A stretch of 64,000 nucleotides of DNA from the NCBI GenBank assembly GCA_024803745.1, contig JANJXV010000043.1:5539518-5603517 (forward strand). The letters run 5' to 3'. The notes beneath the pieces were generated by a model, which worked only from the letters and a program-made list of their open reading frames with translations, ran no database searches and was not told the origin of the DNA. This DNA comes from Megascapheus bottae. Its lineage: Eukaryota; Chordata; Mammalia; Rodentia; Geomyidae. Both the position numbers and the translations under genes were made by a program. Shown one piece after another: positions 43,538 through 56,562 of the stretch (position 1 is the stretch's first letter; every line of letters begins with the position of its first letter).

Positions 43538-46500
43538 ATGGTAGGAACATAATAAATATCCCTCAATCCTAACTCTCAATATCAATTGACTTAACTCTCC
43601 AATTAAACACCATAGACTGTCTTGTTGGATCAAAAAGCAAGATCCATCATTCTGCTGTCTTCAAGAGACACATCTTACCCAAAAAAACAAACATTTTTTT
43701 GAAAGTGAGAGGTTGAAATAAACTCTATCAAGCTAACGGACCCCATTAACAGGTTGGAGTTGCCATCCTCATATCAGATAAAATAGACGTCAAACTAAAA
43801 TTATTAAGAAAAGACAAAGAAGGTTACTATACACTACTAAAGGGATCTTTCTTCCAGGAAGACATAATGATCCTAAATATTTACACACCCAAGCCCAGAG
43901 CTCCAAACTTCATCAAGCAAACTTTAGTTACACTGAAACCATACATAGATAGAAATACAGTGATTGTCTGTGACTTTAACACAACACTCTCACCTATGGA
44001 CAGATCAACAAGGCAAAAACTCAACAGAGAAGCCTTAGAACAGGACACCTATAGACCAACTAGATCTAACAGACATCTGCAGAATATTCCACCCAGCAAC
44101 AACACAATATACGTTTTTCTCGGCAGCACATGGAATATTTTCCAAAATAGACGACATCTTAGGCCATAAAAGAAACCTGGACAGATTCAGAAACACTAAA
44201 ATTATTCCATGCACACTCTCACACCACAAAGGCATCAAATTGGAACTGAACACACATCTCCACCAACGAAAACCCTGTAACTCATGGAGACTGAACAACA
44301 CATTGTGGAATCACCAATGGGTCATGGAAGAGATCAGAACAGAAATCCAACAGTTTATGAAATTTAACAATAAGGAGCACACAAAATACCAACTCCTTTG
44401 GGACACAGCAAAGGCAGTACTCAGAGGAAAGTTTACGTTGCTGAGTGCCTACAACAACAAGTTGGAAAAATCACAAACCAACAAGATAATGTCTCACCTT
44501 AAGCTCTTGGAAAAAGAGCAACAAACCAACCCTAATCCCAGTAGAAGAAAGCAAACTATCAAAATCAAAGCAGAATTAAATGATTTGGAATGCAAAAGAA
44601 CTATACAAAGAATCAACAAAACAAGGAGTTGGTTCTTTGAAAGAATTAACAAAATTGACAAACCCCTAGCAAATCTTACCAAAAAAAGAAGAGAGCATAT
44701 TGAAATAAACAAAATCGCAGACAAAAATGGTAATATCATGACAAAAATTACCAAGATCCAGAATGTCATGAGGGAACACTTCTCAAACCTTTATGCCAAC
44801 AAATTTGAGAATCTAGAAGAAATGGATGAATTCCTAGCCAATATTAACATACCCACACTGAACCAAGAAGACCTAACCCAAGTGAACAGGTCTATTTCAA
44901 GCTCTGAAATAGAAATGGCAATAAGAGAACTTACACCTAAGAAAAGCCCAGGGCTGGATGGATTCACAGATGAATTCTATAAAGTCTTCAAAGCAGATCT
45001 CACGCCAATACTCCTCAAGCTCTTCAACGAAATTGAAAATGAAGGTTCTTTACGAAACTTATTCTATGAATCCAGTACAACCCTCATCCCCAAACCAGAC
45101 AGATATTCATCTAAGAAAGAGAACTATAGACCTATTTCTTTGATGAACATCGATGCAAAACTTCTCAACCAAATACTGGCCAACCGTCTACAACAACTCA
45201 TCAAAAAAATCACACACTATGATCAAACTGGTTTCATCACAAGGAGGCAAAGCTGGTTCAACATACGCAAATCAATTAACATAATTCAACACATCAACAG
45301 GAGCAAAGACAAAAATCACATGATTGTCTCAATAGACGTGGAAAAGGCATTTGACAAGATCCAACAACCCTTTATGTTAAAATCCATGGAACATTCCGCA
45401 ATATAATAAAGTCTGTGTATGACAAACCTACTGCTAGTATTACACTTAATGGTGAAAATCTACAGTCATTCCCTCTCAAATCCGGAATGAGACAAGGATG
45501 CCCACTCTCTCCACTCCTCTTTAACATGGTATTAGAATTCCTAGCCAGTGCAATAAGGCAAGAAGCAAGCATAAAGGGGATCCAAGCAGGGAATGAGGAA
45601 GTAAAACTATCCCTCTTTGCAGATGACATGATTCTGTATTTAAAGAATCCTATAGACTCTACCGCCAAGCTCCTTGAGCTGATTCAAAACTTTGGAAGGG
45701 TAGCAGGCTATAAAATTAACCCTCAAAAATTAACTGCCTTCCTTACGCCAACAGTGAGAGGAACGAGGCAATAATCAGGAAAGAAACTCCTTTCACAATA
45801 GCCTCAAAGAAAATAAAGTACCTAGGAATTAGCTTAACTAAGAATGTAAAGGACCTTTTTGATGAAAATGTTAAAACACTAAAAAAGGAAATTAAAGCAG
45901 AACTCAGAAAATGGAAAAACCTCCCATGCTCCTGGATTGGAAGAATCGACATTGTGAAAATGACAACCTTGCCAAGGGCTATCTACAAATTCAAAGCAAT
46001 ACCCATCAATATCCCAATGGCATTCTTTAAAGAAATAGAAGAGGGAATCCAAAATTTCATATGGAATAATAAAAGACCCCGTATAGCAAAAACACTTCTT
46101 AGCAGAAAGAACAGCGCTGGAGGAATTTCAATTCCAAACTTTAGACTCTATTACAGGGCTATAAGTATCAAAACAGTTTGGTACTGGAACAAGAACAGGC
46201 ATGAAGACCAATGGACTAGAATTGAGGACCCAGATATTAAACCACAGACCTATGGCCATCTAATCTTGGGCAAGGGAGCCAAAAAATAGAATGGAAGAAA
46301 CACAGCCTCTTCAACAAGTGGTGCTGGCAGAACTGGTTAAGCACCTGCAGAAAACTAAAGCGGGACCCTTCTTCGTCACTCTGCAGTAGAATTAACTCCA
46401 AATGGAACAAAGACATGGAGGTAAAAGCTGACACACTGAAAACATTACAGGAAGGAATAGGAGATACACTAGGCCTCCTTGGCACAGGTCGAAACTTTCG

Positions 46501-47361
46501 TAATAAGGACCAAAAATCACAACAAATCAGGGAAAGGCTGGATAATTAGGACTGCATTAAACTGCGGAGCTATTGTCCGGCCAAGGACATAGCTAGTAAA
46601 TTAATTAGGAAGCCTACAGAGTGGGAAAATATCTTCACCAACCAAACAACGGACAAAGGCCTCATATCTAAAATATATCAACAACTCAAAAAATTGAATC
46701 ACTCCAAATCTAATCTCAAAGTAACAACCATCCCATTAAAAAATGGGCCAAAGACTTAAAGAGAGTCTTCTCTGAAGAAGAAACAAAAATGGCCTATAGA
46801 CACATGAAGAAATGCTCAACATCTCTGGTCATAAAAGAAATGCAAATCAAAACAACCCTAAGATTCCACCTCACTCCAGTTAGAATGGCCAGAATCAGGA
46901 AAATGAATAATAACAGATGCTGGAGGGGATGTGGCCAGGATGGATCACTACTACACTGTGGGTGGGAGTGCAAACTCATTCAACCACTATGGAAAGCAGT
47001 ATGGCATTGCCTCAAAAGGCTAAACATAGAAGTCCCCTATGACCCAGCAATTCCAGTACTTGGTATTTCCCCAACCATCCAGAATCTACGGCATATGAAA
47101 TCCACTAGCACAATAATGTTCATTGCAGCATTATTCACCCTAGCAAAGTTATGGAACCAACCCAGATGCCCTTCAGTTGATGAGTGGATCAACAAGATGT
47201 GGTATTTATACACAATGGAATTCTAGGCTGATACCAGAATGAATGACATCGCCCCATTTGTTAGGAAATGGAAAGACTTACAAAAGAACATGATAAGTGA
47301 AGTAAGCCAGACTCAAAGGAACTTAGGCTCAATGGTTTCCCTCATTTGTCATAATCAATAG
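43538..47361 (+). pseudogene. L1 ORF2, multiply broken (copy C)
   Basis: ATG at 43538, but a TAA follows after three codons because of an inserted base. Open pieces are 43867-44169 (endonuclease), 44240-45406 and 45415-45774 (reverse transcriptase; [11 protein letters not shown] near 45618-45650), 45954-46289 and 46789-47226 (Cys-rich region, [18 protein letters not shown]). A stop follows GAKK at 46287-46289 and is shared with copy B. Natural stop TAG at 47359-47361. Confidence 0.9.
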
Positions 47362-47745
47362 AAACCTTGGGTCTACTAGCAGAGATCTGCAATAGAGCAA
47401 AACCTTGATACGTAAGGCCTTATAGTATGAAGCTAATTGAAAGGACCTCCAGTATATTGAAACAAAAGCCATATAAGGAATGATTTTTGTCCTTAATGTA
47501 CTATGTCATCTCTCATCTCCTTTGCTGTCCCTTGGGTATCTCATGTTGTTACAGTATCTCACTTTGTTATCTGATATATTGAATTTATTTGTATTTGGTT
47601 ATTTGAAATTGGATAGGGAAGGGGGAAAACCTAGAGGGGTGGGGGTGGGGGGGGTAATGGGTACCTAGACATGTGAGAAGGTACCAATGTATGTAAACTA
47701 ATGCACCTTCTATCTGTAAAATCTCATGTAACCCTTTTATTAATT

Positions 47746-48475
47746 ATATAGAAAACCCTGCATGAGAGCCACTCAGAGTAACAATGTCAGCTCCTGAGTC
47801 TACACTATGACCCTGGGCGGTCAGTTCACCAGCTACTTCCCTAATAAATTCCCTTTTTTATATGAATAAAAAAGGAAATTTTGCTTTAATTTCCCACAAA
47901 CACCAAGAACATAATTATCCAATCTGTTAGCATTGCTTCAAGATGAAATAAGAGAAGACATGTAAAACACAGTAATTTCTGTCTCTGTTGCTACACACAA
48001 TAGGTATAAAAATAAAGCTCAAAAGGAATCGTGGAGTTTTCTGGCTGGGAGGAGGAGAAAGACCTTGTAGAAGAGATCATTTTTGAGTTGGTGCTTGCAG
48101 GCTGTATAGGCCATTATCAGATTTTAAGTAATGGATAGTGTCAATGAAAGGACCTCTAGGATATAGAAACAAAAGCCATATAAAGAATGATTGTTGTCCT
48201 TAATGTACTATGTTATCTCTCATCTCCTTTGCTGTCCCTTGTGTTTCTCATATTGTTACAGTATCTCACTTTGTTATCTGATATATTGAATTTATTTGTA
48301 TTTGGTTATTTGAAATTGGATAGGAAAGGGGTAAAACCAAGATGGGTGGGGGGGTGAGGGGAGGGAAATGGGTACCAAGACATGTAAAAGGGTACCAATA
48401 TATTTGAATTAATGCACCTTCTATCTGGCAAATATCATGTAACCCTTTTATTAATTACAATAAAAATATATTAAA
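47746..48475 (+). repeat. Tandem duplication unit 1 (unique 390 bp plus L1 3'UTR)
   Basis: 'aaaaccctgcatgagagcc' to 'gatagtgtcaatg' is unique sequence, followed by an L1 3'UTR (48145-48475). The same order recurs in unit 2. No gene in the unique part. Confidence 0.9.
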
Positions 48476-49223
48476 AAACCCAGCATGAGAGCCACTCGGG
48501 GTCACAGTGTCAGCTCCTGAATCTACACTATGTCCCTGGGCGTTCAGTTCACTATCAACTTCCCCAATAAATTCCCCTTTATATATGAATAAAAATTTTG
48601 CTTGAATTTCCCACAAACTCCAAGAACATAATTATCCAATCTGTTAGCATTGCTTCAAGATGAATAAGAGAAGACATGTGAAACACAGTCATCTCTGTCT
48701 CTGTTGCTACAAACAATAGGTATAAAAATGAAGCTCAAAAGGAATCATGGAGTTTTCTCGCTGGGAGGAGGAGAAAGACCTTGTAGAAGAGATCATTTTT
48801 TTTCACAATTTTTATATGTTTTTTTATTGTAATTACTAAAAGGGTTACATGATATTTGCCAGATAGAAGGTGCATTAATTCACATACATTTATACCCTTT
48901 CACATGTCTTGGTACCCGTTTCCCTCCCCACCCACACCCCCCACCCGTCTTGGTTTTCCCCCCTTCCCTACCAAATTTCAAATATCCAAATAAAAAAAAG
49001 TTCAATATATCAGATAACAAAGTGAGATACTATACCAATATAAGATAACCAAGGGACAGCAAAGGAGATGAGAGACAACATAGCACATTAAGGAAAACAA
49101 TCATTCATTATATGGCTTTTGTTTCACTATCCTGGAGGTCCTTTCAATTAGCTTCACATTATATGTCCTTATGTATCAAGATTTTGCTCTATTACAAATC
49201 TCTGCTAGGAGAGCCCAAGGTTT

Positions 49224-52200
49224 CTACTGATTATGACGAATGAGGGAAACCATTGAGCCTAAGTTTCTTTGAGTCTGGCTTACTTCACTTAATATGATTT
49301 TTTCTAAGTCTTTCCATTTCCTAACAAATGGGGCGATGTCATTCTTTCTGACAGCAGCATAGAATTCCATTGTGTACAAATACCACAACTTGTTGATCCA
49401 CTCATCAACTGAGGGACATCTAGGTTGGTTCCATATCTTTGCTATGGTGAATAGTGCTGCAATGAACATTCTTGTGCTAGTGGGTTTAGTATGTCCTTGT
49501 TTCTGGATGGCTGGGTAAATGCCAAGTAGTGGAATTGCTGGGTCATAGGGGAGTTCTATGTTTAGCCTTTTGAGGCACTGCCACACTGCTTTCCATAGTG
49601 GTTGAATGAGTTTGCTCTCCCACCAACAGTGTAGTAGTGATCCCTCCTGGCCACATCCCCTCCAGCATCTGTTGTCATTCGTTTTCCTGATCTTGCCCAT
49701 TCTAGCTGGAGTGAGGTGGAATCTTAGAGTTGTTTTGATTTGCATTTCTTTTATGACCAGAGATGTTGAGCATTTCTTCATGTGTCTATAGGCCATTTTT
49801 GTTTCTTCTTCAGAGAAGACTCTCTTTAAGTCTTTGGCCCATTTTTTAATGGGATGGTTGTTACTTTGGAGGTTAGTTTTGGAGTGATTCAATTTTTTGA
49901 GTTGTTGATATATTTTAGATATGAGGCCTTTGTCTGTTGTTTGGTTGGTGAAGATCTTCTCCCACTCTGTAGGCTTCCTGATTAGTTTACTAGCTATGTC
50001 CTTTGCCATACAAAAGCTCTGCAGTTGAATGCAGTCCCACTTATCCAGGCTTTCTCTGATTTGTTGTGATTCTTGGTCTTTATTAAGAAAGTTTCGACCT
50101 GTGCCAAGGAGGCCGAGTGTATCTCCTATTCCTTCCTGTAGAGTTTTCAATGTGTCAGCTTTTACCTCCAGGTCTTTGATCCATTTGGAGTTAATTCTAG
50201 TGCAAGGTGACAAAGAAGGATCCAGCTTTAGTTTTCTGCAGGTGCTTAACCAGTTCTGCCAGCACAACTTGTTGAAGAGGCTGTCTTTCTTCCATTCTAT
50301 TTTTTGGCTCCCTTGTCAAAGATTAGGTGGCCATAGGTCAGTGGTTTAATATCTGGGTCCTCAGTTCTATTCCATTGGGCTTCAGGCCTGTTCCTGTGCC
50401 AGTACCAAGCTGTTTTGAGAATTATAGCTCTGTAATAGAGTCTAAAGTTTGGAATTGAAATTCCTCCAGCGCTCTTTTTCTGCTAAGAAGTGTTTTTGCT
50501 ATACGGGGCCTTTTATTATTCCATATGAAATTTTGAATTGCCTCTTCTATTTCTTTAAAGAATGACATTGGGATGTTGATGGGTATTGCATTGAATTTGT
50601 AGATGGCTCTTGGCAAGATTGTCATTTTCACAATGTTGATTCTTCCAATCCAGGAGCATTGGAGGATTTACCATTTCCTTAGTTCTGCTTTAATTTCCTT
50701 TTTAGGGTTTTAAAGTTTTCATCAAAAAGGTCCTTTACATTCTTAGTTAAGCTAATTCCTAGGTACTTTATTTTCTTTGAGGCTATTGTGAAAGGAGTTT
50801 CTTTCCTGATTATTGCCTCGTTCCTCTCACTGTTGGCATAAAGGAAGACAGTTGATTTTTGAGGGTTGATTTTATAGCCTGCTACTGTTCCAAAGCTTTG
50901 AATCAGCTCAAGAAGCTTGGGAGTAGAGTCTATAGGATTCTTTAAATACAGAATCATGTCATCTGCAAAGAGGGATACTTTTATTTCCTCTTTCCCTACT
51001 TGGATCCCCTTTATGCTTGCTTCTTGCCTTATTGCACTGGGTAGGAATTCTAGTACTATGTTAAAGAATAGTGGAGAGAGTGGGCATCCTTGTCTCATTC
51101 CTGATTTTAGAGGGAATGGCTTTAGATTTTCACCATTAAGTGTAATACCAGCAGTAGGTTTCTCATACACAGCCTTTATTACATTGAGGAAGGTTCCATG
51201 GATTCCTAGTTTCTCCAGAGCTTTTAACATAAAGGGCTGTTGGATCTTGTCAAATGCTTTTTCCGCGTCTATTGAGATAATCATGTGATTTTCGTCCTTG
51301 CTCCTGTTGATGTGTTGAATTATATTAATTGATTTGCATATGTTGAAGCAGCTTTGCCTCCCTGTGATGAATCCAGTTTGATCATAGTGTATAATTTTTT
51401 TGATGAGTTGTTGTAGACGGTTGGCCAGTATTTTGTTGAGAAGTTTTGCATCGATGTTCATCAAAGGTATAGGTCTATAGTTCTCTTTCTTTGATGAATC
51501 TCTGTCTGGTTTGGGGATGAGGGTTATACTGGCTTCATAGAATGAGTTTGGTAAGGAACCTTCATTTTCAATTTCGTTGAAGAGCTTGAGGAGTATTGGT
51601 GTGAGCTCTGCTTTGAAGACCTTATAGAATTCAGCTGTGAATCCATCTGGCCCTGGGCTTTTCTTAGGTGGAAGTTCTCTAATTGCCATTTCTATTTCAG
51701 AGCTTGAAATAGGCCTGTTGAGTTGGCTTAGTTCTTCTTGGTTCACTGTGGGTATGTTAGCATTGGCTAGGAATTCATCCATTTCATCTAGATTCTCAAA
51801 TTTGTTGGCATAAAGGTTTGAGAAGTATTCCCTCATGGTATTCTGTATCTTGGTAATTTCTGTCGTGATATTACGATTTTCATCTGCGATTTTGTTTATT
51901 TCGATATGCTCTCTTCTTTTTTTGGTAAGATTTGCTAAGGGCTTGTCAATTTTGTTAATTCTTTCAAAGAACCAACTCCTTGTTTTGTTGATACTTTCTA
52001 TAGTTTTTTTTGGATTCCAAATCATTTAATTCTGCTTTGATTTTAATTATTTGCTTTCTTCTACGGGATTAGGGTTGGTTTGTTGCTCTTTTTCCAGGTG
52101 CTTAAGGTGAGACATTAACTTGTTAGTTTGCAATTTTTCCAACTTGTTGTTGTAGGCACTCAGCGCTATAAATTTTCCTCTGAGTACTGCATTTGCTATG

Positions 52201-53065
52201 TCCCAAAGGAGTTGGTAGTTTGTTGCTCCTTACTGTTAAATTTCATAAACTGTTGGATTTCTGTTCTGATCTCTTCGATGACCCATTGGTGATTCCACAA
52301 TGTGTTGTTCAGTCTCCATGAGTTACAGGGTTTTCGTTGGTGGAGATGTGTGTTCAGTTCCAGTTTGATGCCTTTGTGGTCTGAGAGTGTGCATGGAATA
52401 ATTTCAGTGTTTCTGAATCTGTCCAGGTTTGTTTTATGGCCTAAGATGTGATCTATTTTGGAAAATGTTCCATGTGCTGCTGAGAAAAACGTATATTGTG
52501 TTGTTGCTGGGTGGAATATTCTGCAGATGTCTGTTAGATCTAGTTGGTCTATACAGTTGTTCAGTTCTAAGGTTTCTCTGTTGAGTTTTTGCCTTGTTGA
52601 TCTGTCCATAGGTGAGAGTGTTGTGTTAAAGTCACCGACAATCACTGTATTTCGATCTATGTATGGTTTCAGTGTAAGTAAAGTTTGCTTGATGAAGTTC
52701 CGAGCTCCGGGATTGGGTGTGTAAATATTGAGGATCGTTATGTCTTCCTGGAGGAAAGATCCCTTTAGTAGTATGTAGTAACCTTCTTTGTCTTTTCTTA
52801 CTAATTTTGGTTTGAAGTCTATTTTATCTGATATGAGGATGGCAACTCCAGCCTGTTTATGGGGGCTGTTAGCTTGATAGAGTTTATTCCAACCTCTCAC
52901 TTTCAAAAGATGCTTGTCTTTTTGGGTAAGATGTGTCTCTTGAAGACAGCAGAACGATGGCTCTTGCTTTTTGATCCAACTAGACAGCCTATGCCGTTTA
53001 ATTGGAGAGTTGAGTCCATTGATATTGAGAGTTAGGATTGAGAGATGTTTATTAGGTCCTACCAT
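49224..53065 (-). pseudogene. L1 ORF2, at least five frameshifts (copy B)
   Basis: Full-length (about 1280 codons' worth) with small indels. 53065-52196 is open (289 codons: endonuclease, with NINGL, QETHL and later GDFNT and SDHKGI). A one-base loss lies near 52220. 52025-50679 is open (448 codons: reverse transcriptase with FADDMILY). A lost A is near 50703, and another base is lost near 50480. There is a stop after GAKK (near 50313). 50267-49224 is open to the natural stop. The Cys-rich motif has HCWWES, with the last Cys replaced by Ser. Confidence 0.93.
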
Positions 53066-53113
53066 TTTTAAAAGCTTTTATTAGGGCCTGTGTCTTGACA
53101 GTTCTTGTGGTCC

Positions 53114-54310
53114 TTAGGTGGTATGCTGTTTAGGTGCCATTTCTTTCCCTATATTGCATTTATTTTGGTTTTCTATGTATAGAACATCTTTCAGAATTCT
53201 CTGTAGTGTTGGTTTTGTTGCGACATATTGTTGCAGCTTTTCCCTGGAATGGAATGTTGTTATTGTTCCCTCAGTTATGAATGAGAGCTTAGCTGTGTAC
53301 AGGATTCTTGGTTGGAAGTTATTTGACTTAAGGGCATGACATATATGCTTCCAGTCACTTCTTGCTTGCATGGTCTCTGCTGAGTAATCTGGGGTGATTC
53401 TGATTGGTTTTCCTTTATAGGTTACTGAACCCTTTTCCCTGGCTGCCTTTAGGATCCTTTTTTTGGTTTTTACTGATCCAGTTCGGATTACGATGTGGCG
53501 GTGAGATGTTCTTTTCTGGTCAGGTCTGTTTGGGGTTCTAAAAGCTTCTTGTATCTGGATGGGTCTGCCCTTCTGGATATTTGGGAATTTCTCTGAGATT
53601 ATTGCCTGAAGTATATTTCCAATACCATTGACCTCTTTCTCCAGACCCTCCTCAATACCAATTAGCCTTAAATTAGGCTTCCTAATTGTATCTTGGACCT
53701 CCTGAAGCGCTCTCTCATTTTTCCTAGATTTGGATTGACTCATTTTCTGTTCTTTCTCTATAATAACTAAATTACCTTCAGCCCCGGAAATTCTCTCCTC
53801 TGCATTGTCTAACCTGCTATCAAAGCTATCTACTTTATTTTTCATCTCCCTTGCTACTAATTGCTCATTTTTGATGCCTTGCATCTCTTCTTTTAGATCA
53901 TGTATGGATTTCTTTAGCTCCTTGATTTCCATTTGAGTGGTTAGCTCGGTAGCTTTATTTTCTTTGAACATTTGCTGGAGTTTGGTCACCTTTTTATTTG
54001 TGGATTCTATGAATTCATCCATCTTTCTTTGAACAGCCTTTATTATGGCCTCCTTTATGGCTTCATCTTTTTTACTTATCACCTTGTTTATGGTTTCCTC
54101 TTGTTCGGCTATGACTTCCTCCCTTATCTCTTTCTTTATATTTTCACATTTTTCACTAATGATGTTTATCAATTGCATTTGTACAGCACTTGGAAGACTC
54201 TCCTTTAGGTTTGCCAGTGACTGTTCCATTGGCTGTTTACATTGGGTGGGGGAGGTGGGAGGTGTTGTTTCTTGATATGACATTTTTCTTGAGTTTGTTG
54301 TTCTGCCCAT
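53114..54310 (-). CDS. L1 ORF1 protein, 398 codons, open (copy B)
   Basis: ATG at 54308-54310 (MGRTTNSRKM), stop at 53114-53116. Residues 1-45 are Ser/Thr/Pro-rich and flexible. About 50-205 is a heptad-like charged coiled coil (trimerisation). About 212-305 is RRM-like (NLRLIGIEEG, HRHIVIRTGS). About 306-370 is the C-terminal domain (RITPDYSAETMQARSDW). The 28-residue tail ends APKQHTT. It binds and chaperones L1 RNA in the cytoplasmic L1 RNP. It is the only full-length open reading frame of any L1 here. Because its own ORF2 is broken, it could matter only if expressed and acting on other copies. Expression is not shown. Confidence 0.9.
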   Translation of the reverse strand: MGRTTNSRKMSYQETTPPTSPTQCKQPMEQSLANLKESLPSAVQMQLINIISEKCENIKKEIREEVIAEQEETINKVISKKDEAIKEAIIKAVQRKMDEFIESTNKKVTKLQQMFKENKATELTTQMEIKELKKSIHDLKEEMQGIKNEQLVAREMKNKVDSFDSRLDNAEERISGAEGNLVIIEKEQKMSQSKSRKNERALQEVQDTIRKPNLRLIGIEEGLEKEVNGIGNILQAIISEKFPNIQKGRPIQIQEAFRTPNRPDQKRTSHRHIVIRTGSVKTKKRILKAAREKGSVTYKGKPIRITPDYSAETMQARSDWKHICHALKSNNFQPRILYTAKLSFITEGTITTFHSREKLQQYVATKPTLQRILKDVLYIENQNKCNIGKEMAPKQHTT

Positions 54311-56135
54311 TTGAAAATGGGAGCAAGATTAATACTAAACACGATTATAGTTTTTCAGATATGTCCAACCTAGACCTCTGTAGCTGGCAGACTCTAGATG
54401 TTCACAAGTTTTGATTGGTGTTATCACTCTTTCTTTTTGTGCAGTTACCAACTAGTCTAATTATTCACTGATAAGCGATTTATATCCAAAACAATAAGCC
54501 TCTCAATCCAATCTCTATTGTCTTTAAGTCCCTCTGAGCCTAGAGAATGATTAAACGCCTAGGTATAGAATGTTGCTCAACAGCCATCAAGTGTAGATTC
54601 ATGCAGTATAAGGGTTGAAAGAGGAGCAGAGGTCCAGAGATAGAGAAATAGAATGAGAGGTCAGGGGGTAAGTAGGTAGAGTATTTGAGTACAAAGCTTG
54701 GAAAGTATTAAAATAAAACTTATGTGTTGCTGCATGACTAGCTCTTAGCCCAACCAGTGGCCTCACAGTGGACCATGGGATGGATCTGCCAGCTTCCGTC
54801 TGAGCGGGGTTGGCGGACGTTTTCCTGTGCTGCTTCCAGGGGCGGCCCCAAGCCAAGGGTGTGGGGATTGAGAGTTTCAGGAGCTCTCAGCAGGACCAGC
54901 AGGAGGCCCCTCTGTTCCCAGGGGCGGGGCCCAGCTGGGTACATGGGCTCCAAGGGCAGAGCTGTGCCTTTTTAGTTCTCAGAAGGGGAGCTTGGCTGGT
55001 GGTTGGCCCTTCAGATCCCTGCTCTGTTTCCACTGCTTTGTCAGAGTCTGTGACTGTGGGGGGGGGGCCTCGGTGGTGTCTTGCTCAGGATTCCCAGCTG
55101 GAGGATGCCCCGCTTGAGAATTGAGGGGGGGCAGATTCTGGCTCCTATTTACCCGCACCCCCTACCCACTGTTGTAAGGCAGGGTCCCAAAGCGCTCCAC
55201 TGTCCAGATCCAGTGGCCTGGGTGATGAGCCTTTTGGGCGGGAGGGAGCTGGGACAGCTCCGCCTCCCCTGGTGGGGTGCTGAGTCTTAGGGTCCGCCTG
55301 TTTGTCAGTCTCCAGTCACAGGGCTGGGGGTTGAGCCTGATGGGCAGGTGGGAGTTGGGGCAGCCCCGCCTCCCGTGGTGGGGTGCTGGGACTTATGGGT
55401 AGCCCGCCTGTCAATCTCCAGTCAATGGCCTGAGGGAGGGGGCTGTTGAGGGAAGGGACAGGATTCTAAATTCCTTGCCCCCCTGCTCCCGCCAGTCTTT
55501 CTCGGGCGGGGTGTTGGGGTCTGAGTTAAGTTCTATTGCTTGGCACCCGCTCCACTTTCCCGATGTGTTTGGGGATGCGCTGTATTACTCAAGCCTCTGC
55601 GTCCATCTGTGGGAGCTCCTCGATTGTGGGAAGTCTTTCACTCCCCTCGGGTCTCCGCCGCCGCCTGTGTTCTGCGTCTGGGTTCCACCGCTTGCTGTTC
55701 TGGTTCTGCATCTGGGTTCCGCTGCTTCCGCCGTTCACTGGCCCGGTTCTGTGCTGGTTTCTGCAGCCGTTGGGCTCCCAGCCTGGTGCCCTCCACTGCC
55801 GCCGCTTTTCGTGGGTTAGAGCCGGTGCCCGCCCCCGCTTTCCCCGCGTGGAGCCGGTTCCAGCTCAAGCCGCTGTTCATGGCTTGGTCTGGCGCGGCTT
55901 TGGGCGGCTTTGGGTGAGAGGTGGGGGAGGGGTCCTCGCGGTCCGAATTCTTTGAGAAAGTTGGATGTGAGCTTTATCTGGATTTCTTTTCCGGTTTGAG
56001 TCCTTCTCCTTTGCTTTTTGAGTTTGTTGTTGTGGATTTCTTTAGATAGTTGGCTCGTGGGACTCCCTGGTTCTCTCTTTTTGTCAGAGAAAGCTAGGTA
56101 GCATCCCTATTGTCTCGGCGCCATCTTCCTTCTCC
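54311..56135 (-). promoter_or_regulatory. L1 5'UTR / internal promoter region (copy B)
   Basis: 1.8 kb, GC- and CpG-rich from about 54750 to 55930, with the ATGGCGCC-containing start at about 56119-56127. Nearly identical to that of copy A. Confidence 0.75.
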
Positions 56136-56562
56136 AGAAGAGATCATTTTTTGAGTTGGTGCTTGCAGGCTGTATAGGCCATTATCAGATTTTAAGAAAT
56201 GGATAGTGTCAATGAAAGGACCTCTAGGATATAGAAACAAAAGCCATATAATGGGTGATTGTTGTCCTTAATGTACTATGTTATCTCTCATCTCTTTTAC
56301 TGTCCCTTCGTTATCTCATATTGTTACAGTATCTCACCTTGTTATCTGATATATTGGATATATTTGTATTTGGTTATTTGAAACTGGATAGGGAAGGTGG
56401 GAAAACAAGATGAGGCATGGGGGTGGTGGGGAGGGAAATGGGAACCAGGACATGAGAAAGGTATCAATGTATGTGAATTAATGCACCTCCTATCTGGCAA
56501 ATATAATGTAACCATTCTATTAATTACTATAAAAATATATGGGAAAAAATTTGGTAAGCCAG

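Larger units (their letters stand above)
35403..47748 (+). mobile_element. LINE-1 copy C, long, interrupted by an ERV
   Basis: Sense L1 in two parts, 35403-37384 and 42953-47748, separated by the ERV at 37385-42952. It has a 5'UTR shortened by about 450 bases, ORF1, ORF2, a 3'UTR and a poor tail (about 47748). It is older than copies A and B: many stops and shifts, ORF1 ATG changed to ATA, ORF2 shifted at codon 4. The right end abuts the tandem-duplicated unit that starts 'aaaaccctgcatgagagcc'. Confidence 0.92.
48785..56152 (-). mobile_element. LINE-1 copy B, full length, with 17-bp target-site duplication
   Basis: Insert 48802-56135 (7.33 kb), antisense, flanked by agaagagatcatttttt at 48785-48801 and 56136-56152. 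The uninterrupted target exists at 48069-48086 in the neighbouring duplicate, confirming the insertion point. Order on the minus strand: 5'UTR 56135-54311, ORF1 54310-53114, a 48-bp spacer, ORF2 53065-49224, 3'UTR 49223-48802 with a T-rich (A tail) end. It is structurally complete, but ORF2 is dead. Confidence 0.97.
48476..56540 (+). repeat. Tandem duplication unit 2, split by L1 copy B
   Basis: 48476-48801 and 56136-56540 together reconstitute unit 1 ('acccagcatgagagccac' ... 'gagttggtgcttgcaggctg' ... L1 3'UTR). A few substitutions and small indels separate the two units. Confidence 0.92.
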
